Shown here: positions 1 through 12,600 of the stretch, in pieces
Layout of the letters: every line of letters begins with the position of its first letter
How positions within the stretch are numbered: the first letter of the stretch is position 1
NCBI GenBank assembly: GCA_012845835.1
Contig: JABAKD010000002.1
Span: 2,148,501 to 2,212,500 of the forward strand
Direction of reading: 5' to 3'
Origin: Undaria pinnatifida
Taxonomy: Eukaryota > Sar > Phaeophyceae > Laminariales > Alariaceae
Length of the DNA stretch: 64,000 bases
Program-made: the position numbers and the translations under genes
Notes under the pieces: generated by a model
What the model was told of the DNA's origin: nothing
Databases searched by the model: none
The model's input: only the letters and a program-made list of their open reading frames with translations

Positions 1-65
1 TGTTAAGCTCCCAAATTGAGGAACGTCAGAAAAAGGTGGTGTACACCTCTATTGTAGAACGCGTC
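1..65 (+). mobile_element. Family A MITE, right end only
   Basis: This carries AAGCTCCCAAATTGAGGAAC and ends with ACACCTCTATTGTAG then AACGCGTC, the right terminus of family A. The left part is outside the window. Confidence 0.6.
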
Positions 66-438
66 AGTGGCAAGCCCTCAGTGCAGAGGCCCACTAGTAT
101 AACCTAATCTATATTGCATGATATCGTTAGGCAACACAACTAAAGTAATGCGGAAGTGAGTTGAAAATTGGCCGAACATATTGAACCCATCAGTATGGCA
201 TCTGCCATTGGATACCTCGCTGAATGATGAGCGGCGTTGGCTTGAAACATTAAATCAGACAGATCCTTATGCGTTGTACGCCTTTCTGTAATGCCCTTCT
301 CTGCTGGCCGACTGGCCGTTAATTAAATACAAGCCTGTGCTACTCCGACTATGCGGAAATCTGGTATTTGTATCACCCAATCCTACAGTACATGCCATAC
401 GTTCACGGCCCGGCTAATCTCCGCAGCAGACGATTTAC

Positions 439-666
439 CTCTGCGGACATGAGCTCTCCAGACTCTTTGCGGGTCATTATTCTGGTTCTCTCGGCATCTT
501 GAAAGCACCCCACGAGCGAGTATCCTAGCCTCCGGTAGGCACTGATTGAACCAATTCCGCCGCAAGGCGTGCTGGGGTCTCCGGTGCACAGGTAGGTGTA
601 GGACCGGCCGCACTCGTCGCTGGCAACAGGGTCGTCTGCCCAATCCCCAGCAGTTCCGCAGAAGCA
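439..666 (-). CDS. WSC gene exon: end of first and start of second WSC domain
   Basis: This exon has 76 codons, phase 0 at both ends, with acceptor CTACACCAG and donor GCAGAG|GTAAAT. It starts CFCGTAGDW, carries CTGDPSTPCGG and SISAYR (the end of WSC 1), then YSLVGCFQDAERTRIM (the start of WSC 2). The remainder of WSC 2 is not visible in bases 1-400 and must lie beyond the left edge. Confidence 0.85.
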
Positions 667-3600
667 CTGGTGTAGTAAGTAGGGCAAGTGTTAATGATAA
701 TGCCCTCAACTGAACTGTTGAGATTAAAAAATATGTCGCGGAGTTACCGTAGCCAAAGCAAGCGACAGAGGTTTCATCATATACCCCATGTTATCTACTG
801 CAATCCTACTTCGTTCATCGCAAAGGAGAGGAAGCGGGCAGATCTGAGTTTATCTGCGAAGCTACGCGACAAAAAGGAACCTGCTGCGTTTTTCTCTTCC
901 GGGTTGTATAACGAAACCTAACGTACACCACGTTGATGACGAACACACCACAAACCTTGGTGCTCAGGGTCGAAAAAATCTGTGCACCCCCCGTCGTATG
1001 ATGTTCAGGACCCGCTGCCAGTTCCCCCTTAAAGAAAAAATCGCGAGAGTGAGTGAAACGTAGTGACGCATGACACGGTTTTCCATACGTATAGCATGGC
1101 GTCAGAGCAAGGCTAAAGTAGGGGGTACCCCCCCCGTTTTTCACTAACGGGTCTGAGCTATCATACTCGCTCGAGTGGCTCTGCACCTCACTACTGACCA
1201 AACACGTTAGGTGGTTAGTCTGGCGCAACCTAGCCAACCATCCCGTCAAGGATTCACGTCGAAAAATTGAAACCGCACGAAAGCCTGTACGACCGCAAAG
1301 CAACGGGGGGCAGTCACTCGCGCGAGTGACCCCGAGCCACTGCAACAGACGCATGCTACTACTTTTCGTCTGAAATGTTTTCTGAGTGACGGGGCTCCTT
1401 AACCCAAAATCGTCGGAAATACGCCATTTTCTGGCGTGATTCTCTTAGCGTGCCTCGAGGCCATGGGAGTTTTCATCCGGTACTGTACAAGCTAGTAGTT
1501 TTGATTTTTTTTTTCTCTCAAATCGGTTTTTGTGAGAGGTCTTAAGCTCCCAAATTGAGAAACCTCAGAAAATATGTGAAGTGTGCACCTCTATCGTAGC
1601 ACGTGTCAAAACCAAATCTTGTAAAGGGACCCCCTGCTGTTGGTTTCGGTCTTTATGGACTCTCACCTCACTTCCAAGCTCCAGAGCAAAGTATTCGAAG
1701 CCAGAACAATAGTCGGAACAGATCTGCCGCGACAATAATATGGGCAGTCGTCGTCAAATACGGGCTCGGTGGATAACGGCAATCGATGGCTAAACGGCAC
1801 TGGTATTTCACAGTTCGGCGTGATGTGCACACGTCAAGAATTGACGTTCAGGAGGTATTGGGGCGGAACTATCCAGGAAACGTCTCTTGGACGCGAGCAA
1901 TCTTCAACATCACGTTGGTTAGGCCCGAATGTGGAGACCTTTGTGGCGCAAGCTACGGTAGCGGGTTAATCGACTAATAGTGGTTTTGGGGCTTTCATCT
2001 TGAGGAGCGCTACACCTCACCGCAGAACGGACTTGAAGCAAATGGGCAAGTGCATACGGTCCCCGACACACAACCTCTGACACCCTCTGACTCATGCTAC
2101 GACAGAGGTAGAACGTTTCGTCCGAAAATGTTTCTGGATGACGGGGATTCTTAACCCAAAATCGTCGGAAAATCGAAAAAAAAAAACGTCATAGTTTTTT
2201 ATGGTTTCCGTCGTGTACCTAGGCCATGGTTTTTTTCATCCTGTAGCAGTTTTGATTTATCTCTAAATCAGTTTTTGGCAGAGGTTTTAAGCTCCCAAAT
2301 TGAGGAAATCTCGGGAAAATATGTGGCGCACTTCATCGTAGCACGCGTCCTCTTGCCATACGTGACTCTTTCAGTAGTAGGACTTGACTCTGGATACATA
2401 AATTACTCTGCGATTGCTCGGTGGCTACTACACGAACTTGAATATTCAAAACGTACGCGATTCTGCGATTGCTCGGTGGCTACTCCACGATCTTAAATCT
2501 GCAAAACGTACGCGATTCTGCGACTGCTCGGTGGCTACTCCACGATCTTGAGTATGCAAAACGTACACGATCCGACGATAACTCTTGTAGGACATGACTG
2601 GATGCATATTACTCTGCGATTTCTCTGTGGCTACTCCACGACCTTAACTCTACAAAGCATACGCGATCCAAACAATGTCGGGGGGTAGTTCGATTGCAAA
2701 CGGCCCTCGATGAGCCGGAAGCAGTTTGTCCAAAATGTGCTACACCTACGATAGAGCGCGTGAAGCCGCCGTTTGTAGTCACGACGGGATCCGAGTTGTG
2801 CATTTTTTGACGGAACCAACTGATACGCAGGGACTTTTTTCGACTTGTCTGATGCGTTCTCCCACCACCATCACACGCTCATAGGTTGGCCACGGATTCA
2901 AATTTTGTGTTCCTAGTGACAGCTACAAGGTACTACACCGTGCCCCCCCCCGTCTGTGAAGTATTTGTTTACCTGTGCGGTCATGCCGCCGGGACCAACC
3001 TCGCTGAGCACGAGGGTGTCTGGACTGATCAGCGGGGTAAGACTGGAATCGGTGAAGCAGCCGACCAGCTCGGTACCGGAAGGTACATTGGAGGGACACT
3101 GCAGGGGGGGGAGGGGTCCAGAGAAGAAGGTACCGTAGTAGCCGGTGGCCTCTTCAAGGGGCCAAGTGTATTCGCCTGGCACCGTCGGACTGTAGTATTC
3201 ATCGCTGGCAAGCTCAGTGTTGGCGGTGTCCCAGAGGTGGTACTGAAACATGGCATGCAAGGCGTTGCGAACGATATAGTGGGCAGAAGGGAAACACGTG
3301 ATTGAATCAGGGATAGCTTGCGATATTCTTTGGGGTATGAATTGCGTCAATCTGGAGTATGTTTTGCTCCCTCTTCAAGCAGACGAGGATACAGTCAGAA
3401 TGATGGGTTTCGTCGTGAGACTCGTTTTGCCTTCAAGCAGGTGTGCCTCTCCTTGGTGAATACCTCGTCAGGGCCGTTCTGGACCTCCCAAGCGGTGCGT
3501 TGCTGCAGTGTTGAATTTCGGTTGCTGTAGCTTTGTATGTTCATGTCGAGCTCGTACTCGCCGAACGGGCAACAAATGTGGAGGTTCAGCTGCACCCTGG

Positions 3601-6600
3601 AGAAACCCAGGCGCGCACGATGACGACACGCGACGCCGAGCACAGTAGGAGGGTAATAAAGAAGTTTCATGAGTTAAGACGAGCAACACGCTAACGGAAT
3701 TTTATCTAGGAGTGGGATTATTGGATATGCCTTGGGAAAAGTAGGCGGTAGTAAATAGTGTCTTGCTACTTCGCACAGAAACCTGTGTCATCGAAAATTA
3801 GAGCAGCTGGACTAGCAATCACAACAACCAGTAAATAACTCAGAGGAGCATCCTCGATGTTCTTGAATTACTAATCTACCGATGAACGAGACGGCATACC
3901 GGGTTTGTCAGGTTCTGGGCACACGCTATTCGGTCTACAGTAGAAGCAACAAAGATGGACTAAGAAGGCCTATAGCAACATAAATATATAGACGCAACCG
4001 TTACAAGGTGACTTTATCTCCGCCTACGCGTTTCGTAGAGCTCGCCAATCTGTTCCTGGATCAGCGGCGTGTTAGACAAGCCAAAGAAACGTGTACAAAA
4101 CACTTTACCCTCCAGACAGGAAGCTAACCAACGCGTTCTCGTCGCCTTATCGGTCGAGATTCGAGAATAAAGCTATTTTTAAATGGTTCGAAAATGACCA
4201 TCGACCAATCAGGAGCGGAAACGGGGATTGTGGGCGCCAAATATAGAGAGACCCAGATTAGCGATCAGTTCACCTGCCGGAATCACCCGCCGTTGGAGGA
4301 TAGTCTTCGGCGTCTTCAGTCGAGCCGTCGTATAAAGCTTCCCACCACATGATATTAGACTTGTCGACCATCTCCCCACAAGGCCCGGCGATCTGCCTGG
4401 AACGTGGTTCCAATGCAATCAGACGTGAGCGAGCGAAAGTTCAAAACACCCATAATTCACACCAGGTATGCTTGACGGGCGATACAACAGATAGATATAG
4501 CACGTTTGGGTAAAAACTCATTTTTTTTCAATATCGGGGATCCTTAACACTAACCCTGCGATGCCATCATCATCATCATCGTCATCTGATGATGATACCA
4601 TTGCTTTGCAGTGCTGTCTTTTATACACACTCCGTGGGTCTATTCATCGAGTTGCACTTTCAGTTTACTCTAGTGAATACAACTATCAATAAGTCAGTTT
4701 TTTCGTGAGGTATTTGGTATTGCACCCCTCAATAGGTTAGGAGCCTCATAAACGAAGTGGTGCACCTCTTCTATATGCGGTGTGTCATGTGTGGTGTCCC
4801 ATGTTCGTGGTCGTTGTTGTTGTTTAGACATAGTTCTCCACACAGTTTAGCAGGCAGCAGAGAGGTTTAAAAAATATTCGAATGATGATGTCGCACAGCG
4901 GGCGGGAGAGCGGAGCGAAAAATGCAGCCGCTGCTGGCTATGTGTAGCTGTGTCGTAGCGGACAGCTGGGAGATTGTGAAGAGGTTACAACGTACATTTT
5001 CGACGCAAACGTCGGCTTGCGCGTGGAGTGCGAGGACCTGTTCAGCATCAGATGAGATTGAATGGAGGCATGCATCAAGTACGCGGTCGGTGTATGACAA
5101 GACGCATGCTACGATAGAGGTGTGCACCACTTTCTTTCAGAAGGTCCCTCACTTTCAGAGCTTAAGACCTCTCCCAAAAACTTATTAGGACAAAACAATA
5201 GCTGCTACCGGAACAAAAATTCGCATGGTCTAGGTAAAAAGCGAGAACCATGCATAACAAAATATCCTGTTTCCGACAATTTTGGTTAAGGAGCCCCGTC
5301 GTTCAGAAACCATTTCAGCCGACAAGTGCTACCTCTATCGTAGCACGAGTCACTTCAAGCGGTATCATCTTACTTTGAAGTATCTAAACACCACAAACGT
5401 CAGGGGGTTAACGAGAACAGCAAGGACATGCTCAGTGCTAGCTAGTTTATCGCGCGACGGCTGCAGTCACACCGTGCTTTACCTCCAACGTAGGGTGAAC
5501 TTGGGGTGATCGTGGTAGTCATAGCCCGCCACCTGTACGAACTGTGTTGTCGAAGAATTGCCTGCAGAAAAATCATTGAGCGGCTGAGAGTTGACGATAC
5601 CATGAACAGTTTTTGTGATCAAAGGCCCGTAAGAGAAGGCGAGCAAAATACCATTCAGCGACCGGAGAGTTATCGCCACCAGGAGCACCCCACGATTGAT
5701 TAAAGCCCGTAAGGTATAGCGGTGCAACGAACACACTAGCGGTGCCATGTTTGCGAAACCTGCTGCCAGCTCTTTAAATACTGGTGATACAATAGTATGC
5801 AAGGCCTTTTCTGAGTAGTATAGTGTCTGGGTCGTTGCTGCTACGCTGTTGTTTTAGTGTTTGGTTTAAAGTAATTGTTGCGTTCATCGCTGTTACTGTT
5901 TTCCGGGCCAACATCTCACGACTCGGAGGGTTTTTACCCTCAGCGGTCTACATTTTTTTTGTTTTCCTTCGTCGATCAGGGACGAAATCAAGTAAGTTTA
6001 GATCAATGCTACGGTAGGGGGGATATGTTGTTATTACCCCCTTTTAGGCTTTTTTTCGGCGGCTCGGTGTCACTCGCGCGAGTGACCCCCCTGTTCCTTG
6101 CAGCCACAGGCTTTGGTGCTGTTTAACGTTCTCGATATTTATACGGAAAGAAATGGTTATCTAGGCTGCACCAAAGAAATCGCCGAACGTGGTTTTGTCA
6201 GTAAGGTACAGAGTCACTCGCGCGAGTATGGCATGGCAAGATAGCTCAGGCCCGGTGATGAAAAGTGGGGGTACCCCCCTGCCGCGCAGCCTTGATGTTT
6301 ACCTCCAATGTACGGTTCCAGCGATGGTCCCAGCGATGAGTTTACATAAACATACCTGGTATTGCATGGTGCAAGAGATTAAGCCAGCGATAAATTGTCG
6401 TCATGTAAGGCATGGCCGACGGAATTTAATTCAAGTCCCCCGAGGTCCGTGGGTAGTTATCGGTTAGCCGACTCTTTCTTCGTAGCACTCAGTTTCCTTA
6501 AACTCCACAATTAACGGGTAAACTTGGATAGCCATTTATATCTTTGGCATAACCGTCATAAACCAATGTGACATTAATTACATGAAAGGATAGCTGTAAA

Positions 6601-9600
6601 TACACCGATGTAGGACATCATGGAAATTATTCAAGCCAACATGTTCATACCGAACGCGCGATATAAATAACGTGCGTGGCATCTGAATAATGTGCCTGTT
6701 ATGTTTTATGCCACTCTGATGACTGACGATATACCCTCGTCTATGCGGTGGTTGCACGAAAACCGTGGACAACTTTTTGTGGATGCCGCAAGAAACATGC
6801 TTGCATCGTTACTTTATCTTGTTTGTTTTCAGTGTACAAGGTACAAGTCGCGTACTATGTATCGGTGCAAGGTGTCACATAATTCTAACCAACTGGCATA
6901 CCAGGCACAATACCAGCACGTATTCTGAACGCCTGTTTAACATATAGTAGAGTGGACACAGCACTTGTCCTCCTTGGTGCCTTATAAGTACATTGAGGAT
7001 GATTCGGAGGTTACACGAGAGCAGCCGAAGGGTCGGAATTAGACTAGGTTTTTAGCCGTCTTCGAATTAACTCAAGAAGAGGTCCACCTCTCGGCGCGTT
7101 TTTTCCCGGTCGGGCGTTACTTTGCTTGCCCCTCATGACTCCGCCGGGGGCGACCTTGACCGCTCTCGTTTCGTGCCGTGACGGCCTAAAAAAACACGCG
7201 TTTTTAGCGAACGTTTTGGAATAGTCGTGCATACAAAAACACAAGATCTTTTCTCAAAAGCAAGTAGTTGGCCGTTGTTTGACGATTGGACACGAATTGT
7301 TTAATTTCCCACAAGTCGCGTGGTTGAGCTTCGCGGTGAACACTTACTTGTATTTTTTTGCAGCTTCCCTTTGGGTTCGAGCCTCGGTGTGTATCCGACG
7401 TTCTATATTATTGATTTGATTTTATTTCTTCTTCTTTTTTGTTCTGTACGTACCGGCTCAAAGTCAACATAAAATGCATGGCTGAGTTTTGATCAAAATC
7501 ATTTTTGGTCGATCTCACAGCTGAAGGGTTTTTTTCTTTTTTTAAATTGTTGTTGTTGTTGTTGTTCTCACATTAACTCGCATAATCAAGTCCGTGGTCA
7601 CAGGACAGGCTCCAGTCACTCTGGAGCTGAGGAATACCCCAGGGAAAAACACACAACCCAAGGTGGTACACGCATATATCACAGCTGACGCAATTCATGC
7701 CTCCACCAGAAACATATAAAAGTGAAATCGGGAGTCAGTCTACGATGTGCCAGGTCCAGGCCGGTACATACGTCTCACTACTCACGCCTGGAGAAACCAA
7801 ATATTCCGATTGCCACCCAAGGAAGACTACCACGTATATATTACACGTAGTATCTATCACTACGCATACGCACGACAGGCATAAGTCAATTGGAGAAAAA
7901 GAAACAAAGAAAAGAAAAAAAGCTAAAGGAAAGGAAAGAAAAGAAAAGAAAAAAACGAAACAAGACGAAAAAGGCAAGCAAAGATAAGAAAAAGACAAGA
8001 AAAGCAAGAAAAGACAAGACAGGAAAGCAAGGAAAGAAGAAGAGAAAAAAAGAAAAAAAAAGAAATAAAAAAAGAAAAGAAAGAAAAATGTCATACTAGT
8101 AGACCCTAGGAACTGGCTAAGAATGGCATTGGACTAACAGAGGGTATCACGTCCATCATCAATGGCACCTGGGAAAGAACGCAACATGGCGAAGAAATCA
8201 GGGCGGTCTTATGCCATCTTGTGATGGCCATTAGAAAGCCCACAACTTTCAATACGATGATGGCCAAACCCAGACTTCAGTCTCTTGGGCATGACGCTCC
8301 CCCTTCCGCCCCTCCCCCATTCCTCCCTTTCCCCCTCCCCCCTCCCCCCCTCCCCCACTCCCCTCCCCGCCCCCCCCCCTTCCCCCTCCCCCCGGCCGCT
8401 TAGAGATGCCAACGGTGGATGACGCTGCCGCAGCCTTTGCGCGTCGCTCTGCAGCTTTGCGTCTCTCCGTTTCATGCCAATTCCGCATGAACAACTCGGC
8501 TCCCTCCTCTACTCTTCGAAACCATCTGCCAGCCTTCTGAGCAGCCTTTCGCCATCCTTCGAATTTCATTCCAAAAACCGACATATCCTCCTTCAGATGA
8601 TCCATCCAGTCTTTCTCTTGCCCCCCTGAGTAGCCTTTACCCCCAACAAACTCCCCAAACATCACCCTCTGTGGCAGACGCTCCTCCCCCATGCGTGCCA
8701 CGAATCCCGCAAACAAAATCCTCCGTTTGCGCACTATCACCTCAACGCTCTCGGAATCTGTCTGGGCAAGCGCGTCGGCGTACGATAGGGTGTGGTCGTC
8801 GCGCTTCCGTTTCCGCCATCCAAGGCATCGGAGGAGCATGGAGCGGTGAACCCGTCGTAGCCTGTCATAGTCAGGCTTCTTCGGGCTCCACGTCATGCAA
8901 CCGTACAGCAGTGTCTCGACCACCTCAGCTTTCAGCAACCGCACCTTCAACCGTAAACGCACACCCGGGCGATCATAGATTTCCATCTTGTACCGCTGGA
9001 AACACGCCCAGGCCCTCTGAAGACGCCGCGTTATTTCAGTGCTAAGGTTTCTGTCTGCGGTGATAGCCCCGCCCAAGTATACAAACTGGATTGTTTGTTT
9101 GTAAACCTGGCCGGCTGCATTGATCGTGAAGGACACCTTCCCCCCGCTTTTGGTTTCCAGGCACATTATTTCTGTTTTTGCCTCGGATACTGTAAGCCCG
9201 AACGACGAACACGCAGTCACGATCGTCGTCATCATCCTCTCCAGACCTTCTGATGATCGCGATACGATGCCCGCATCGTCCGCGTACAGCATACCCCACA
9301 ATCTCTGCACCCCCTCCCCCTCCTTCCCCCTCCGTCCGTCGACTTTGCCTGTGCGTGAAGTGCCCTTCTCGCCTTCCTTCTTTCGTTGAAGCTGCACCAT
9401 GTTGTCCGTGATGGCTGCATCAGCGAGGAAGCGTTTCTCGGCAACACGCAGTACCGCAGTGAAAAACATGTTGAACAGCAGTGGCGCGAGCACGCATCCT
9501 TGCCTGAGACCTTGCCCCACGTCGAACTTATCCGAGCACTCTCCATCATCCAGCCGCACGCATGCTTGCATACCGTCGTGGAATTGGCGGATGACGGCGA

Positions 9601-12600
9601 GCATTCTCGGTGGCACGCCAAAACGAGCAAGGACATCCCACAAAAGGCTTCGGTCGACGGAGTCGTATGCTTTGGTGAGGTCAATAAAGCACATGTACAA
9701 GGGGGTGTCCTTCTTCCGCGCCATTTCCTGCAGTCGTCGTACTACGAACATCATGTCAACCGTCGAGCGTTGGGGTCTGAACCCACACTGTTCCTCCGGC
9801 AGAATGTTCTCGCGTTCGCAATAGTCACTCAGGCGACCCGCGATGACTTTGAGGAGTACTTTACCGGCGTGAGCCACGAGGGAGATGCCACGATAATTGC
9901 CACACTCAGTCCGATCTTTCTTCTTGTGAAGCACCTTAATCGTAGCATCTTTCCATTGTTGGGGTACGCCACCCCCCCTCCACACAGCGACGATGATATC
10001 GTGGAAGTTTCCGAGGGTGTCGAATTCTCCTTCGTCGGCCAAAACCTTCAAGAGCTCGGCCGGGAGACCATCGGGCCCTACCGCCTTTCGGTTCGCCAGC
10101 GCCCGGATCGCCTCCTCTACTTCGTACCTAGACGGGACATCGTCCAGTGGTCTGCACGGGGGCCACTGCTTAAGCTCGCCCACAATGCTTGGATCAAGGG
10201 TCGGCGACTTGGTGTTGAGCAGTTTGTGAAACCACCTCACCCACCGCTCGCGGATGAGGACGTTATCCCGCAGCAATCGACCTTCCTCGTCCTTGATGTA
10301 CTGCGAGTTAAACGTCCTCTTCCCTTCCACATCCATCCCCTTGAGGTGTTTGTAGAAGCCAAAATGATCACCTTCTCGGATACGCCCTTCGAGTTGGCGA
10401 ACGTAATCTTCGAAGAACCTCTGAACAGCTTCCGCCCGCGTGCGTTTCAGCTGTTTGATGGTCGCCTTCAAGGCTTGCCGTAGACCACGATCGTTTGGAG
10501 CAGAACGGACCCGTTTCCTCGCGTCTTCTCTATCCTGCCATCGTGCATTCAACTCGGCTCTCGTCTCCTCAGTCGCACACCAGCCCCTCGGTACTTGTTT
10601 ACGCCGAGTAGGGGGCGCTATGTCGGCGGCGTTTGACAGTATCGTCTCGGTCAGTAATGAGGCCATGTCATCAACGCTTCCGGCATTAGTACCGGGTGTC
10701 GGAGAGGCAAGGTTGGCTGCTATCGCATTTGTCAAATTCATCCGTAGATGCGGGTCCGCCATTAATCTTTGTAGATCAATAGCTCGCCGGCTTTTGACAA
10801 CTACCTTTGGACGATTTGGTGCGATGCGGCCTAAGAGGCGAATACTTGCTATCACGAGGTTGTGGTCCGACTCGGCGTTCTCCCTGGGTGGAGTCCGCAC
10901 AGTGACATTACGTACCAATCGTCTATCCACTTGCCGTGTCAGTATGTAGTCAAGTCTGTACTGGGCCTTTCCTCGGTTAGGGCTCTGAAATGTATACGAT
11001 ATGCAACGAGCAGGTGTAGCATAGTACGTGTTGAGGAGGGCGAGCTTGTTGTCAGTTGCGTGAGTCAATAGTCGCTCTCCGTTGTCGTTCAGCTCATCAC
11101 GTCCGTATGCACCCAATACCTTGCTGTCGGTCCACTCGATCCCTCTCATGCCTGTACGAGCATTTGCGTCCATCAGGACAAGGAGGTGGTCCCTACTGGG
11201 AACCTCCTTGACCACCTCGTCAAGTGAATTCCAAAAGAAATCCTTTTCGCTGGTGCTCTTGTCGAGAGTGGGAGCATAGCCTACAATGAAAGACACACCG
11301 TTAGATTTCCCTTTGAGTTGGATGCGAACCTTCATCAGCCTAGCACTGATGCACTCAACCGCGACGTCACCCTTATCCATCCCTGCCACGATAGACTCTC
11401 TAACAGCTAAGCCTACCCCATGGGTCCCCTTCTTTTCGTACTTTCCTCCGTCTGCTCCTGAGCAAAACACAACATACCCCGCCGCCGTGAAAGCACTTTG
11501 TCCATTACGCCTCACCTCCTGCAATCCTATGACATCACAACCTGCGCCTTGGCAAGTCTTCATTATCACCTCAGCGTGGCCTATACCATTCGTGCCCTTG
11601 AAAGCAAGTGTTCGAACGTTGTACGTACCCACGACGAGTTCCCCTGCTCTCGACCTAGCCCTTGCATCTGTGCGAATTTTGTGAGCAGCCCTTCGAATCC
11701 TCCTGCGTCTCCTCCTTTTCTTCCGAGCCTCCGATTTCCTCCATTCCACCCTCCGTTTTTCCCATACAGAGCATTTCCCCCTCTCCGTCTCCCTTCGCCC
11801 AGCCCGGTTCTTGCCTAAGTGCCAACGTGAAGGGGGCAGCAGTCCCGACACGCCACGTCCATCTCCTTCCCGACTTTGGTGCTTACTCACGTGGGTTCGA
11901 TCCTCTCTTCTCTGTTCGATACGTGCCCCATGCTTTCCGCGGCGGTGATGCGACACTGCGTCCGCAGGCAAGGCCGCTGCGTTAAAAAATTCCGCGAGGA
12001 AATTTTTTGCCTTGTCGCTGGATGACACCGCCGGCCCGGCCATACCCGAGCACTAGTTCAGCGCACGAGTAAGGTCGACGCCACACAACCCCTCAGGGGC
12101 TCTGGCACGTTTTGGGGAAGCCTCAGGCCCGAGCACCACCCCGGCCGGGGAGCAGCCGAGTAGAGATTAAATATGATCTATTGGTGCATGTTATACGGTA
12201 TAACGCTTGCTGTTTGTCGTACTTCTGGTTGATGCTGCCGCTGGTGCTGTTGTTGTTTATCAACTTACACATGCATTAGAGTTATGTGGCGGCTGCCGCT
12301 TGCTGCTGGTTCGAACGAGTATTGACATTATTAGGTAACGGCAGCTTCATCACGAAAGCGGACTGACTGGGGTCCCGAGCGCAACAATATCAAACAGCTA
12401 CTAATATGAAAAGTGCGAGTGTGTGTTGCTTGATATTTTGCGTTCTTTCTATGTACTCTGCCCTGATCGATTTTCAGACGCCTGCTACGATAGAGGTGCA
12501 CCACTTTTTCTTCTGGGGTTTCCTCAATTTGGAAGCTTAAAACCTCTGCCCAAAACCTGATTTGGAGAAACAACAACTGCTACCGGATGAAAAATCCCAT

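Noticed and set aside
1786..1977. Plus-strand frame with protein-like sequence (NYPGNVSWTRAIFNITLVRP)
   Set aside because: It lies in an intron of the minus-strand WSC gene, has no supporting splice signals, and no family was recognised.
4565..4600. CAT/GAT trinucleotide run as a possible CRISPR-like or coding repeat
   Set aside because: It is a short, ordinary microsatellite; no spaced direct repeats were seen anywhere, so there is no CRISPR array.
7735..8094. Phe/Leu-rich frame resembling a membrane protein
   Set aside because: It is antisense to the GAAA-rich tract of the LINE 3' UTR.
9386..10483. 365-codon plus-strand frame within the LINE
   Set aside because: It is the antisense shadow of the reverse transcriptase and endonuclease coding region.
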